NCBI RefSeq assembly: GCF_900497805.2
Contig: NW_020954626.1
Coordinates: 752,518 to 816,517 of the forward strand
Direction of reading: 5' to 3'
Length of the DNA stretch: 64,000 nt
From: Vombatus ursinus
Taxonomy: Eukaryota; Chordata; Mammalia; Diprotodontia; Vombatidae
The number at the start of each line of letters is the position of its first letter. The stretch's first letter is position 1. The translations under genes and the position numbers were made by a program. Of the stretch, positions 45,050-55,834 are shown piece after piece. The notes under the pieces were generated by a model. It was not told where the DNA came from. It saw nothing but the letters and a program-made list of their open reading frames with translations, and did no database searches.

Positions 45050-45258
45050 CAGCCAGTTTGCCTAATGGCTAGCGTGCTGGTCCTGGAGTCTTAAAGACTT
45101 GAGTTCAAGTCCAAACTGACTAGCTAAGTGGCCCTGGAAAGTCACTCAATCGCTGTCTGCCTCAGTTTCTTCATTGTTAAACCGGGGATGGCAACTCCTA
45201 CCTCCTAGGGTTGCTGTGAGTATTAAAGAATATATACCTTATAAAATTTATTATTACC
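45050..45258 (+). repeat. MIR-like SINE
   Basis: 'gcctaatggctagcgtgctg', 'gtctgcctcagtttcttcat' and 'acctcctagggttgctgtga'. Confidence 0.85.
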
Positions 45259-45269
45259 ACTTGACTCAA

Positions 45270-45398
45270 GTTAACCACTTTGGTGCTCACAACCCTAGGA
45301 GGTAGAGGCTGTTATTATCCCCATTTTACAGGGGAGGAAACTAAGGTTGAGGGACTTGCTAGGGGTCGCAGAGCTAGGAAGCGCAGACTCTTAAGTCC
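45270..45398 (-). repeat. MIR fragment at the CpG island edge
   Basis: 'tattatccccattttacagg' + 'ggaggaaactaaggttga' in antisense MIR order. Confidence 0.85.
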
Positions 45399-45399
45399 A

Positions 45400-46120
45400 A
45401 TACTAGTTCATTCCCTCGGGCTCCTCGCTGCCCACCAGCTCTGGAGCCCGTCCTATCCACGGGTGTGGCTTTACTGTATCCGATAGTCTGTCTCTGGGTC
45501 TCGGGCCTCTAGATCTTGCCGGGCCCTGGCTCCTCAGCAGTCAAACTACTCCTCTTTCCGCGTCGGAGCTGCCCCGAGACCAGACGGAAAGGAGACAAGC
45601 GGAGGGGGCAACGGTCCAGACGCTACTGCGCCCAGGAACCAGGCGAGCAGGGCGCCCGAACGCCCCGAGGGAGGGACCAGGCCGTGTGGCGACTCTGATT
45701 TGTCGGAGGCGGGGCCTGAGACGGGACTTCCCGCTTCCTCCCGCCCCTCTCCTCTTCTCTGGCCAGTTACCTTCATGGTTGCTCCTCGGGGCTCGCCCAC
45801 TCGAGTAACGGGCTCCGGAAGCGCGCGCTGGTGTGACCTGGAAAGGGCTCCTCCGGGCCTTGCCCTCCTAGGGTCCGTCCGCCCCGTCAGACTCGGGCTC
45901 TTTCTGAGGTGGATACCGGAGCGGGAGAGCCGGGGCCGACACGCCGGGAGCTGTAGGCCTCTCTGGGGGCTGTGCAGGTCGGAATCCCACTTCATTCTCT
46001 CTCCTTCCCGGGGTGGGAGGCCGGAGACGGGAGGCTGGAGAGCCCCGGCCTGAGACGGGGCCTAGGGCCCCGGGAGCGGTACGCTGGGCCTGGGAGCGTG
46101 GCGATATTGGGGATGAGGGG
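45400..46120. promoter_or_regulatory. CpG island, bidirectional promoter of FAM227B (-) and DTWD1 (+)
   Basis: This is the only GC-rich, CpG-dense stretch in an otherwise AT-rich window, with clusters such as ggctccggaagcgcgcgctg. It carries an ETS/GABP-like CCGGAAG at 45815-45821, followed directly by GC-repeat (NRF1-like) sequence, and GC boxes (ggaggcggggcctg at 45705-45718, cccgcccct at 45740-45748). I see no TATA box at a fitting place. The proposed FAM227B start exon ends at 45771 on the minus strand, and DTWD1 starts coding 10 kb to the right, so the shared start region is probably about 45780-46000. The DTWD1 leader exon should be here or just to the right, but none of the candidate donors (for instance GCAG|gtcgg near 45978) is strong enough to call. 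The island is flanked by MIR copies on the left and a SINE on the right. Confidence 0.85.
45771..45776 (-). CDS. FAM227B: Proposed FAM227B start codon and exon 1 splice donor
   Basis: On the minus strand, inside the CpG island, the sequence reads gcaacc ATG AAG | gtaactgg. This is an ATG with A at -3, one further codon, then a strong donor (gt at 45769-45770). The next proposed exon (28934-28987) starts in phase 0 with AAA ATG GCG, so the spliced start would read M-K-K-M-A-L-P-P. Only the coding end of the exon is given; the 5' UTR extends rightwards into the island and the transcription start is not visible. The frame upstream of this ATG stays open to a further ATG at 45995, so a longer N-terminus cannot be excluded. 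In human, FAM227B and DTWD1 are head-to-head neighbours, which is the reason for the name. An alternative is that exon 1 is entirely non-coding and translation starts at the ATG in the 54-bp exon. Confidence 0.5.
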
Positions 46121-46324
46121 AATGACGAGATTTACCTTCTCCCTGGTGCCCGCTGGAAGCCCCCCTTCAAACACACACCCGGCCTGCTTCATCATGCTAC
46201 TTCATACATATACATGCGTGCGTGCGTGTTTACATAAGTATATACAGGTATGCACACTTGTATACATAGTGTGTATGGCTATGTCATGTGTATGTACATA
46301 TATGCACACATATATATTTCCAAA
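46121..46324. repeat. Edge of CpG island and TA/CA-rich low complexity
   Basis: (CGTG)-type and TATACA/CACATA repeats at about 46205-46315. A donor-like 'acag|gtatgc' at 46246 lies in this tract and is not trusted. Confidence 0.6.
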
Positions 46325-46552
46325 GGGCAGCTAGGTGGCGCTGGGCCTGGTGTGAGGAAGACTTCTTCCTGAGTTCAAATCCAGCTTCAGGCACTTACTA
46401 GCTGTGGGACCCTGGCTGAGTCACTTAACCTTGGATCCTGTCTACCTCATCAGTAAAATGAGCCGGGGAAGGAAATGGAAAACCATTCCTCTTTGCCAAA
46501 AAAAAAAAAAAACCTAAACCCAAATGGGGTCAAGGAGAGTTGGGTGGGAATG
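46325..46552 (+). mobile_element. MAR1-like SINE
   Basis: 'gggcagctaggtggcgctgg', 'aaatgagccggggaaggaaa' + 'tggaaaaccattcct' and 'caaatggggtcaaggagagt', with an internal A14. Confidence 0.93.
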
Positions 46553-46567
46553 AACAATAACATAGTC

Positions 46568-46632
46568 AGACTCAAAGTCTTAATAGAGTTTTAAGCTATT
46601 GAAATGTGTAATGCTCTAAGACTTTTGGGACA

Positions 46633-46636
<4 letters not shown>
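46568..46636. mobile_element. Short mariner-like MITE
   Basis: 'caaagtcttaatagagtttt' + 'aagcta' at the left and 'atgctctaagacttttggga' at the right are inverse copies of the ends seen at 12404-12578. Almost no interior remains. Confidence 0.65.
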
Positions 46637-46682
<46 letters not shown>

Positions 46683-46840
46683 ATATGTGTTTATACATAT
46701 ATGCATTTATATATCTACAAATTACATATACATATATACACATGCATATTGTATAAATTTATATTTCCATTTAAGTTTACACATATATTTGTACATATAT
46801 AAATAAATTCATATACATGCATATATGAACATATATGTGC
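46634..46840. repeat. (TG)n followed by TA/CA-rich low-complexity sequence
   Basis: About 22 TG units, then long TATA/TACA-rich sequence. Confidence 0.92.
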
Positions 46841-46844
46841 CCTT

Positions 46845-46965
46845 GTCATCCCTCATGAGAATGTAGGCTTCTTTCAAGTAGGGATTGTTTTCATCCTTTA
46901 TATTTGTCTATCCCACACCTAATACAGTACCAGGCACGTTGGTTTTGATTGATTTAACCTCAGAG
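46845..46965 (+). mobile_element. L2 LINE 3' end
   Basis: 'tgagaatgtaggcttctttc', 'tacagtaccaggcacgttgg'. Confidence 0.7.
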
Positions 46966-47149
46966 AATAATTTTAGAAAGGATGAACCATCCTGGGTAGA
47001 TTGCAGAGTGTTTTCAGTGGGGAAAGTGAGCATGGAAAGGAAGGGACCATCAGAGACATGGAAAATAGGCAATAATACAATGTTGTCGATTTAACAGCAA
47101 AGGGATAAGGGTGCCCATGAGGTTAAAATGATTAAATAGATCAGGGATT

Positions 47150-47290
47150 CTTAAGAGCACTGAACTTGGATTCATAAGACCTGGGATCCTTGTGTTGGAT
47201 TTGTTACTGGCAGTTGGACTTCAGACAAATCACTTAACCTCTCAAGATCACAGATGGTTCACCTATGAAATGCAAGGTCACTAAGACCCC
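47150..47290 (+). repeat. MIR-like SINE
   Basis: 'gcactgaacttggattcata', 'caaatcacttaacctctcaa' and 'cacctatgaaatgcaaggtc'. Confidence 0.75.
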
Positions 47291-47504
47291 TTTTAGTTCG
47301 AACATTTTTATTCTTCTTGACTTTGCCAAGTTGTTTCTTAGCGGTGTTGGCCAGTTAGGAAAGTTAATTAAACTTCTTAGTGTCATTTTTGAACCATTTG
47401 GTGATGATAATAGAAACTATTCAGATTCCATATTTATAAAAACACTTTACATAAAAAAAAACAACTTAAAACTTCAGTTCTCTGAGGTACATAGTACACA
47501 CTAC

Positions 47505-47690
47505 ATTGAGGCAACTAGATAGTATAGTGCATAAAATGCTGAACTTGGAGTCAGGAAGACCTCAAGTCAAAATCTGCCTCAGATACTTTATCAACGTGTG
47601 ACACTGCCCAACTTTTCCACATCTGTTAAATGAGTCAGTCAATAAATATTTATTAAGTGCCTACTATGTGCCAGCAAACGAGTGGAGTCA
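47505..47690 (+). repeat. tRNA-type SINE followed by an antisense L2 end
   Basis: SINE 47505-47632 ('gaggcaactagatagtatag', 'ggagtcaggaagacctcaag'); then 'gtcaataaatatttattaag' + 'tgcctactatgtgccag', the L2 3' end on the minus strand. Confidence 0.75.
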
Positions 47691-47749
47691 GAGATAGCCC
47701 TGGAATTCAGAAGCTTAAGTGATTATCTTGTGTGGAGATCATATGTAAC

Positions 47750-48003
47750 ATAGCCAGATGGCACAGTGGATAGCAGTCCAGACTTGAAGTCAGGAAGACT
47801 CATCTTCCTGAGTTCAAATCTGGCCGCAGACAAATAGTTGTATGACCCATGGCAAGTCACTTAACCTCAGCTGCCTCACTGTCCTCATCTGTAAAGAGAA
47901 ACTGGAGAAGGAAAGGGCATGACCACTCTAGTATCATTGCCAAGAAAATCCCAAATGTGGTCATTAAGAGTCAGACATGATTGAAACAACTGAACAATGA
48001 CGC
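47750..48003 (+). mobile_element. MAR1-like SINE
   Basis: 'agatggcacagtggatagca', 'ctgagttcaaatctggccgc', 'actggagaaggaaagggcat' and 'taagagtcagacatgattga'. Confidence 0.92.
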
Positions 48004-48049
48004 CAAAGGAGATCATATGTAGAGATTGAGTGGCACAAATAAAATAATA

Positions 48050-48150
48050 CTTGGCACCTGTATCCAAGACTCTTCAAGGGCAAGGAATGTTTCATTTTTG
48101 TCTTTCTGTATTTGGTACCTGCAACCCTGCCTTATAGATAGCTTTGTTGA
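48050..48150 (+). mobile_element. L2 LINE 3'-end fragment
   Basis: 'caagactcttcaagggcaag' and 'tttcatttttgtctttctgt'. Confidence 0.55.
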
Positions 48151-48424
48151 GCTCCTGCCTATAGCATGGGTTCTTAACCATTGTCTTTAATACCTTGTCT
48201 AAGGCAGCTGATCTCTAAAAGCTCGTTTTGTCATTCTGTTCAATAGGAAAAGGCATATCTGAGTGACTGAAGTTCCCAGAACAGTTTTTGAATCAATCAC
48301 AAGTATTTATTGCGGCTTATGTATAAAATACTATGGTGGGTTTTGTAGAGAGAGCAAAAGAAGCAGCAGTTTATAATCCCTGTACCCAGAATGGTATGTC
48401 TGTAGTTAGAGAATGGACTGGACC

Positions 48425-48625
48425 TATGATTTCATTGATATAGTGAACTCACGGGTTGGCACCTTTTTTGCAACGTATAATCTTAGAGAGTTGAATAGAA
48501 GACAGAAGGCTTAAGTGACTTAACCCAAGAAGGTTGTTGATGAGTGTGTGGCACAAGTAGTACTTGAACCTAGGTCTTCTTGGCCCCGAGGCCATTACTG
48601 CACTCTGTCTCTCACATTTTCTTTA
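48425..48625 (-). repeat. MIR-like SINE
   Basis: 'cttaagtgacttaacccaag', 'acttgaacctaggtcttctt' and 'gaggccattactgcactctg'. Confidence 0.65.
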
Positions 48626-48679
48626 GTTGGGTAGATACAATTTATTCATATTTGGAAGAAAACTGGAACCATAACAGGA

Positions 48680-49185
48680 AATAAGTGCTAAATAACTGGT
48701 CCAATCAGGGACTTTAAAGGTCCAGAGGATAAAAAGATCATTACCAACCTGGGGTAACCATGAAAAACTTAATGCTTTAAGTAGAATTTGATTTGATCCT
48801 TGAGAGATAAATATTGCTTAGAATTAGGAGTGATGGTGAATTTCAGGCAGAGGGAGTAAAATGAGCAAAACCAGAACACCAGGAAAGCACAAAATATGCG
48901 TGCAGGCCTGTTAGATTGGAACAGAGGATTTTTTTTAAAGGGAAAGTAATGGTAGAAAAATATGGAAAGATATGTTGGGGACACATTATTGGAGTTAATT
49001 AAGGCTCATAGAATTTATTCTATATGGAATAGAAAGCTAGTGAGGCATGATGTTTTTGTTGTAGTGGTTTTCAATTTTTATTTGTTAAACTCTTAACTGT
49101 GCAGGATCCCCTGCTTGGTGGTGGGGCTGTAGAGATAAAAATGAAACTGTCCTTGCCTCCAAGGAGCTTATATTCCACTGGACCA
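48680..49185 (-). mobile_element. L2 LINE fragments (antisense)
   Basis: 'gtagaatttgatttgatcct', 'gaatttcaggcagagggagt', 'accagaacaccaggaaagca' and, at 49100-49180, 'tccttgcctccaaggagctt' + 'atattccactgg'. Confidence 0.6.
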
Positions 49186-49527
49186 GATCTGTGTAATGCC
49201 CTTTGTTTAGCACTTGGCACAGTATTCCTGCACACAATGTGTTGCTTTTATCCTTTAATTTTTTTCCCTTTTTTGTTGATACCCTTTGTTTATCACTTTC
49301 GTTTCTAGTGTATGCCTTCCTTCCCTTGTCCTGCAATATATTCCTGGTAAAAAGATTTAAGAAGAATTTTTTTTTTTCCAAAGGCGCTTCACTAAAACCA
49401 AGATGTAAGCTGAATTTGACTGTATATTCAAGATTCCATACCTTTGACCCTCCTCTGGAAAGAGGACAGAGGGAAACATTTTTTCTACTCTTCACTGGGC
49501 CAAGCTTGCTCATTGTAATTATACAGT

Positions 49528-49818
49528 ATATAGCATCTAGGTAGTGCAGTGGATAGAGTGCCAGGCCTGGAGACATGAGGTCCCGAGTTTAAATCCTACC
49601 TTAGACAGTAACCAGCTGTCTGACTCTGGGCAAGTTACTTAACTTCTGTTTGCCTCAATTTCCTCATCTCTAAAACAAGGATTATAATAGTACCTATGTT
49701 GTAGGGTTTTTGTGAGGATTAAATGAGATATTTGTAAAGCACTTAGCGTGGTGCTTGACACATAGTAAGCACTATGTAAATGTTAACCTATCATCGTCAT
49801 CATTATTATTGTTAGGTT
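49528..49818 (+). repeat. Full-length THER1/MIR-like SINE
   Basis: 'ctaggtagtgcagtggatag', 'ctgggcaagttacttaactt', 'tttcctcatctctaaaacaa', 'ttttgtgaggattaaatgag', 'cacatagtaagcactatgta' and the ATT-rich 3' end. Confidence 0.95.
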
Positions 49819-49839
49819 AAATTTTTTAAATTTACATTC

Positions 49840-50600
49840 TTTTAGTAATTTTGTCTATTTTCTTGGTTCTTGTAACTCTGCATTAGTTGATATGTCTTCC
49901 CATTCTTTTGTGAATTCTTCATATTTGTCACTTCTTGGACACAGTAATGTAGCAATACATTCATGTGCCACAATTTGTTTAGCTATTCTCTACTCAGTGT
50001 TTACTTTGTTTCTAGTCGCTCCCCACCACAGAATGAGCTGACATGAATACCTTGATGAATATGTATTTGATGTATCCTGTCTTAAACTTTCTTGGGGGGG
50101 TGTGCCTTGCAGCAGAATATCTGGGGCAAATACATTTTAATCACTTTTTTTAGCCTAATTCCAAGTTGCTCTTCTGAATGGTCTGACCAATTCACAGCTC
50201 CACTAATAGCCAAGTGTTAGGGGTACAAAAAGAGGTAAAAAATAGTCTTTGCCCTCAAAGTGCTTACAATCTTATGGGGGAAACAATGTACAAAGATATG
50301 CAAAGCAAACTATGTAGAAGATAAATAGGAAAGGTAGGATTTTAATTGGGATTTAAAGAAAGCTAAGTAGGTCAATAGTCAGAGAAGAATGGGGGGAACA
50401 TTCCTCTGCACCATTGACTCTTTTCCTGTTTTCCATCTTTGCCAGTTTGCTTCATGTTAAGGGAAACTTTGGAGTCTTGTTTTTTATTTGTATTTCATTT
50501 ATCATTTGGAGTAATCCTTCATTTTGTTAATAGTTTGCAGTTCTTTTGAAAATTGTTTATTCATATCTTTTAACTATTTATCTAGTGGCTCTTGTTCATA
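49840..50600 (-). mobile_element. Old L1 ORF2 C-terminal region, split by an L2 piece
   Basis: 'gacacagtaatgtagcaata' + 'cattcatgtgccaca', 'tttagctattctctactcag', then after 50212-50400 (L2: 'ccctcaaagtgcttacaatc') 'tgtttattcatatcttttaa'. Confidence 0.7.
50212..50400 (-). mobile_element. L2 LINE 3'-end fragment inside the old L1
   Basis: 'ggggtacaaaaagaggtaaa', 'gccctcaaagtgcttacaat' and 'ataaataggaaaggtaggat'. Confidence 0.75.
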
Positions 50601-50665
50601 TATGTGTGTGTATACATATATAGTATACATATATTATATGTATATATTCATATATACACACTGTC
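50595..50665. repeat. TA/TG-rich microsatellite
   Basis: 'tatatgtgtgtgtatacata' and TA-rich continuation. Confidence 0.88.
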
Positions 50666-51300
50666 AGTTCTAATCATTCATGGTAGTTATGTTCCATAAA
50701 GTTGCCACAAATACTGAAACATTGTTCCTAAGGGAAATCCAGGGTTAGGTTCCTGTGAGCTTCTGGTCACAACATTTACTTTAGCACTCTCAGGATCCAC
50801 CTCACGTACAGATCAGTGAATTTCCTCTTCCTTTTTTTTGGTGTACAGTATTGTTGATTCATTAACATTGAACACATGTCCCACAACAGTATATAACTCT
50901 TGCCTGAATGAAGCTTATCTAACACATGGATTTTCTCCTTAAGGTACACCACAGCCTTCTTGTGCATAGTAACACTTAGACAGCACTTCAGCATGTGCTT
51001 GGGTGCCATTTTAAACAGCAAAATTGCCAAGCAAAAGCACAAAAATTTAAAAAAAATGACAATTATATAGACCATGAAAAAGGGCGCTTATTTGTAGTTT
51101 GAGGGCTGCAACAGGAAAGCAAAATGTTGCCTTGTTTGACTTTAGCTGGGAACATGGGCATATGGTGACTCAAATTTTTTGCTGCTCTGCACATGGCTGT
51201 GAATGACAATGGAAACACTTAGAGTATTGATATTGGGTTATAAATAAATTTTATCAAGTAGATAGATTTGCAGATATGGAATCTGAAAAATGAGGATAGA
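50666..51300. other. No gene recognised
   Basis: A 99-codon minus frame at 50776-51075 (MAPKHMLKCCLSVTMHKKAV...) is lysine-rich but has no splice pair and no known domain; it could be a decayed repeat or pseudogene. Confidence 0.35.
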
Positions 51301-51309
51301 CTATATATT

Positions 51310-51490
51310 TCTTGGATATCAGACTCTATTAGAGATATTCACTTCAAAGATTTTCCCTGCAGTTAATAGCTTCCCTTATCCTAGCTAAATAGATTTTGTT
51401 TGTGCAAAAGCTTTTAAATTTCATGTAATGGAAATTATCTATTTTATCTCTTATGGTCACTTCTATCCCCAGTTTGGTTAAGAATTTTCC
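51310..51490 (-). mobile_element. Old L1 ORF2 fragment
   Basis: The minus strand encodes DKIDNFHYMKFKSFCTNK (ORF2 motif DKWDLIKLKSFC). It probably belongs with the old L1 at 49840-50600. Confidence 0.8.
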
Positions 51491-51494
51491 AAGT

Positions 51495-51605
51495 TGTTTA
51501 ACCCTCTGGGCTTCTGTTTCCTCATCTGTAAAGTGAGGGGGTTGGACTAGATGATCTTTAAGGTTTTTTCCCAGCTCTAATCTGGGACTGCTAGGATTCA
51601 AATAA
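51495..51605 (+). repeat. MIR fragment
   Basis: 'ggcttctgtttcctcatctg' + 'taaagtgagg' and 'ttggactagatgatctttaa'. Confidence 0.85.
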
Positions 51606-52166
51606 AGTAACCAAAAGTGTGGTTACTGCTGACCCAGATTCTCAGATTCAGTCACTTACTAGACTGTGGATATGTCTGCATCCTGCTGGGTACTCTTTTC
51701 CTGTACAGAGACTGTGGGAGGCTCATATCTATGATAGTCAAATCTGTCAGGGCTTTGCCATTATATACCCTATACTTTGATTTAGGTCTTTTCACTCCAA
51801 ATTCAGTGTTATTTTCACCATGCTACAAAATTGAAGGGTCCTGGTGATAGGAAGATTTTTTAATGGTTTTGGTGTGTTTTTGTAATCCTTTGTGTACTTT
51901 CCTGAGGCAAATTGTTAGAACGGTAAGGATAATGCTTTAGATCCTGTGATTTAGATAACCTGTGGAGAGAGTTGACTTGTTTTCTACTAGTTTTGGCCAC
52001 TCTAGATCTAAGAGGGAAGAAAGGAATACTTCTACTTCCTTTATCAGTACTCCCTGAGAACGTGTGACCAGTTTGATTTTGGCTATGGAGAGAAGTTTTC
52101 CCCAGGACCCTCCTGCCAATAGTATAAGAATATGAAAGTGCAGCTGAAAGAGAAGCAAAGTGCCAC

Positions 52167-52191
52167 ACACACACACACACACACACACACA
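52167..52191. repeat. (AC)n microsatellite
   Basis: About 12 AC units. Confidence 0.95.
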
Positions 52192-52204
52192 TTCCTGAAG
52201 CCTA

Positions 52205-52400
52205 ATTAATGGGATCATAAGATTAAAGCTAAATAGTACCTAAGTGGTTATCTAGTCCTATTCTCTCATCTTAAATTTGAGAAAACTGTGGCACAGAACA
52301 GAGAAATCACCTGCCAAGGTCATATAATAATAAATATCAGAGCTAGAGTTTGAATCCAGGTTCTTTAACTCCAAATTCAGTGCTTTTCCTACTGTACCAA
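52205..52400 (-). repeat. THER1/MIR SINE
   Basis: 'gggatcataagattaaagct', 'aagtggttatctagtcctat', 'gaatccaggttctttaactc' and 'cagtgcttttcctactgtac'. Confidence 0.88.
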
Positions 52401-53750
52401 ACTGAGATTCCCAGACATCCATTTGTAGCATGTGGACCACATCCAATAAATTTCTTGTCCTCACGGACCTTTTGGAGACTAAATAAATCCCATTCTGAGA
52501 AGGCACCCCTTCTCATTCCTTCATTATTTTTCAATAAATTCAGTAGTCTGGTTAATTCTGTCATCTCTATAGGTACATTCAAGCCCATCAAACAAAAATC
52601 CCAAACTCTGGGCAGAGCATAACTGGGGCAGGACCAACCCATATAACTTTGGGATCTTTAGGGATGCCTTCAACAATCTGGAAAACCCAAAGCTACTGCT
52701 ATTGAAAACTGATTGTAGGATCCCTGGGCAGTACAAGAACAAACCAAAACCCAAGTGTTTGGCTAGTATAAGATTGACTTAGTAGCACAGTAAGTTGGAT
52801 TTCATTGGCTTGTTGCACTTCACACCATCTTGTTCATTAAAGCAGAACATTGTAGCAAGAATGTGTATCTTGCACTATGAGATTTATTTCCTCTGATCTC
52901 TTGGACCAATGGGGCCTTAAAAACCCCAAGGAATTCCCTTCTCAGTAGAGTGACCATTTTATTCCTTTATATAAAAAGTGCTTTACAAGTAGTATCTGAG
53001 GTCACACACATAAATTAGGGGAGCCGTTTCACAACCAGGTGGCTTGGAGTGGAAGGATCTGCTGAGTCATTTTTTGAGATGAGGAGGAAAGGTTTGACTG
53101 CCCCTCTAAACTATTATTTTTTGAGCCCCTTAAAAGCCTAAACCTGGACCTAATCAACACGGACAAACAATTTTTGGTTGTTTATCCCCTTGGGTAGATT
53201 TGGCAAATATATGCTACTCTTATTTTAATGACCAGCATACTTTTTCTTTGCTGTCTTTTTATGTGGGCTTCAACCTCACTGTGATTTGCAGTCTGAAGAA
53301 AGCCCCTGATGAGAGGTTAAATCAGTGTCACAAATTTCTTGGTAGCAAATTATATTGTATTTTATTTTCCACTTCATTTTTTGTTCCTTTTGCTTTCTGT
53401 ATTTTGAGTCTACCAAAAATTTCCTATTGCTTTTGCAGCATTTCTCTTGTCACTGCTGTGCCTAGTACCTAAGGCTTCATAGTTAAAGACGCAATACCAT
53501 AAGGCAATATAATAAGAAAATCAATCTGTAGCCAGGGAATGCGTATCAAATTAAAGGGGCCTCTACCCTCTTTTTTCTCTTCAAGATGTATTTTGATAGT
53601 TGGGTATATATGTGGCAGTCTTGAGTGATTATCCTCCTTTGGAAAAATATTAAAATTTAAAAAGTTATTTTACTACTTTATTCCTTATCCCAAGATTCAA
53701 TATAGACTATATTTTGAAAGTTACCTATCCGAATATCAATTTTAGAAAGA
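52401..53750. other. DTWD1 intron, no gene or clear repeat recognised
   Basis: Unique-looking. Several 75-100 codon frames overlap on both strands without domains or splice pairs. Confidence 0.45.
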
Positions 53751-53754
53751 ATTT

Positions 53755-53990
53755 CAAAATGATCTAGTCCAATTTATATCTGAACAGAAATCATTCCAAA
53801 ACATCCCTAACCCAGCTGCTTTTTGAAGACTTCCAGTGATAGTTAACCCATTTTTCAGAGTCAGACTATTCTGCTTTTAAGAACTTAAAATTCACAGCCA
53901 GATTAATTTTTAGACCCATAAATAAGAATTTAATTTTATAGGGAATATTATTGATTCTAATATCTTTGACAGTAGGAACTCCTTTGTTTT
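53755..53990 (-). mobile_element. L3 LINE 3' end (antisense), weak
   Basis: 'gatctagtccaatttatatc' + 'tgaacagaaatcattcc' and 'tttttgaagacttccagtga' follow the antisense L3 3' end order. Confidence 0.5.
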
Positions 53991-54239
53991 TGTCAGTTTT
54001 TCTTAAATTTAAATGGGAGAAGAAAATCAGCTATAAGATAGACCCAACTTACTTTTGGTAATTTCACTGTTTTAAAATTATATTACTGGTTATAACATGA
54101 AATCATAACTGTAAAATGTGTTTTGGAATTCAAACTCTGTATCTTAGTTATTTACTTTGTGTCTCTCGATTGTGCTAATCAGTGTACTGCTTACATAAAC
54201 CAATAATAATTGACATATAGTATACTTTTTATATATATA

Positions 54240-54460
54240 TATATATATGTGTATATATTATCTGTCTCATTTGATCCTTATAGCATCTTTGGGTGATAGA
54301 TATTCTAGGTATTATTGTCTTATTTTTATAGATTGGGGGAAAATAAGACTCACAAGGGTTAAGTGTCTTAGCAGCAGTTACACGATGTATTTCAGAATCT
54401 GAATTTGAATATAGTTTTCTGGAAATGACAAGTCCAGCTCTCTTTACAATCTTCTCTCCT
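54240..54460 (-). repeat. MIR SINE
   Basis: 'tctcatttgatccttatagc', 'attgtcttatttttatagat' and 'agggttaagtgtcttagcag'. Preceded by a TA/TG tract (54225-54260). Confidence 0.8.
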
Positions 54461-54469
54461 CTTCTCTCC

Positions 54470-55505
54470 CTCTCCTTCTTCCTCCACCTCTCCCTTTTTC
54501 TCTCTTCTTTCCCTTCCTCCCTCCGTTCTTATCAGTTCCCATGGGTTTAACTCTCATGAATATGGAGACGACTCCCAGATCTACATATCCATCCCTAATC
54601 TCCTCCCTGAACTTCAGTTATACATCTTCAATTGCTTATTGGAAATTTCAAACTGGAGGCTGCAGAAAAATTTAAACTCAACACATCTAAAATTATCTGT
54701 TTTCCTAAACTCTCTCATCTTCTGTTATTTCTATTGAAGGTATCACCATCCTTCCAATCTCTCAGGTTTGTAACCTTCATTTTATCCTGTACTCCTTACT
54801 CTCTCACACCCCATGTAACCCATTCAGTTACCAAATCTTGCTGTTTCGACGATTACAACATTTTTCACATCTGAACCCCTCTCTTCACTCACACAGCTCC
54901 TACTTTTAGTTCAGGCTTTTCTTATCTCTCACCTAGAGTATTGCAACAGCCTCCTTGTTTGTCTCCCTGCCTCAAGTCTCTCATCACTCCAGTCCATCTC
55001 ACACATTGCTGCCAAAGTGATTTTCCTTAAGTGGAGATCTGTTGTTTCTAGGATAAAATATAAACTTCTCTGTTTGGCTTTTAAAGCCCTACATAATTTG
55101 GCCCCAAACTATCTTTCCAGCCTAGATGGACATCACTCCCTCTCCTTTCTGTAAGGCAGCCAAACTGTACTTTTCCTTCTTCCTCATTCATGACACTCCT
55201 TTTTTCTGTGCCTTTCCCCTGGTCATCCCACAAACTTGGAGTGTACTCTTTCCTTCCCTCTTCTTAATCACTGTCTCGTACATGAAGTCTTTCCTGATTC
55301 CTCCACCTACTAGTGTCCTCCTACTTATATACATTTATATTTATTTACTTTACAAAGTGTATATATTTTCCATATGTACTTGTTTCTCCCCATTAGAATG
55401 TAAACTTCTACCAAATATTGTGTCATCTTTTGTACTTACATCCTGAGGGCCTAGCACAGCGCCTTGTGTAGAGTAGGAACTTTGTAGATACTTGTTCATT
55501 GATAT
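54470..55505 (+). mobile_element. L2 LINE, RT region to 3' end
   Basis: From YGDDSQIYISIPNLLPELQ (RT active site YxDD, at about 54555-54610) through 'cctagagtattgcaacagcc', 'gctgccaaagtgattttcct', 'cttttaaagccctacataat' to the L2 3' end 'gggcctagcacagcgccttg' + 'tgtagagtag'. No single frame is intact. A CT-rich tract lies at its left end (54450-54530). Confidence 0.9.
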
Positions 55506-55834
55506 GACCACATAACCTAAATCAAAAATGTATGAGATAAAAATAATTGTCATAGTTCATTGAAAAAATGAATTTTCCACATCATTGATCTTCATATCTG
55601 AAAAAAGATACTTTCATAGGCCTCTTTTGTTTTTTTAATTTTGATGGAAAGAGTGTACTTAAAGTAATTGCTATTTGCCATTTTCAATTTTGTTTTTCAA
55701 ATACCATGAGAATTTAGTGGTAAAGAATTTCAATATTTATTGCTGTTACCATGAATCATTACACATTATTGACATTTCAGTTTTGAATTAAATTAATATG
55801 TATGTATCAACATAGTAAAAAAGGGGGGTCTTAC

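Noticed and set aside
45546-45995. 149-codon minus-strand frame across the CpG island taken as a whole gene
   Set aside because: Arg/Pro-rich composition typical of chance frames in CpG islands. Only its ATGAAG|gt point is used, as the proposed FAM227B start exon.
49085-49576. 163-codon minus-strand frame, among the longest in the window
   Set aside because: It spans an L2 end and runs into a SINE head on the other strand, has no domain and no splice pair; a chance frame.
53200-53472. 90-codon hydrophobic plus-strand frame
   Set aside because: No domain, splice or conservation cue; composition fits AT-rich chance sequence in a DTWD1 intron.
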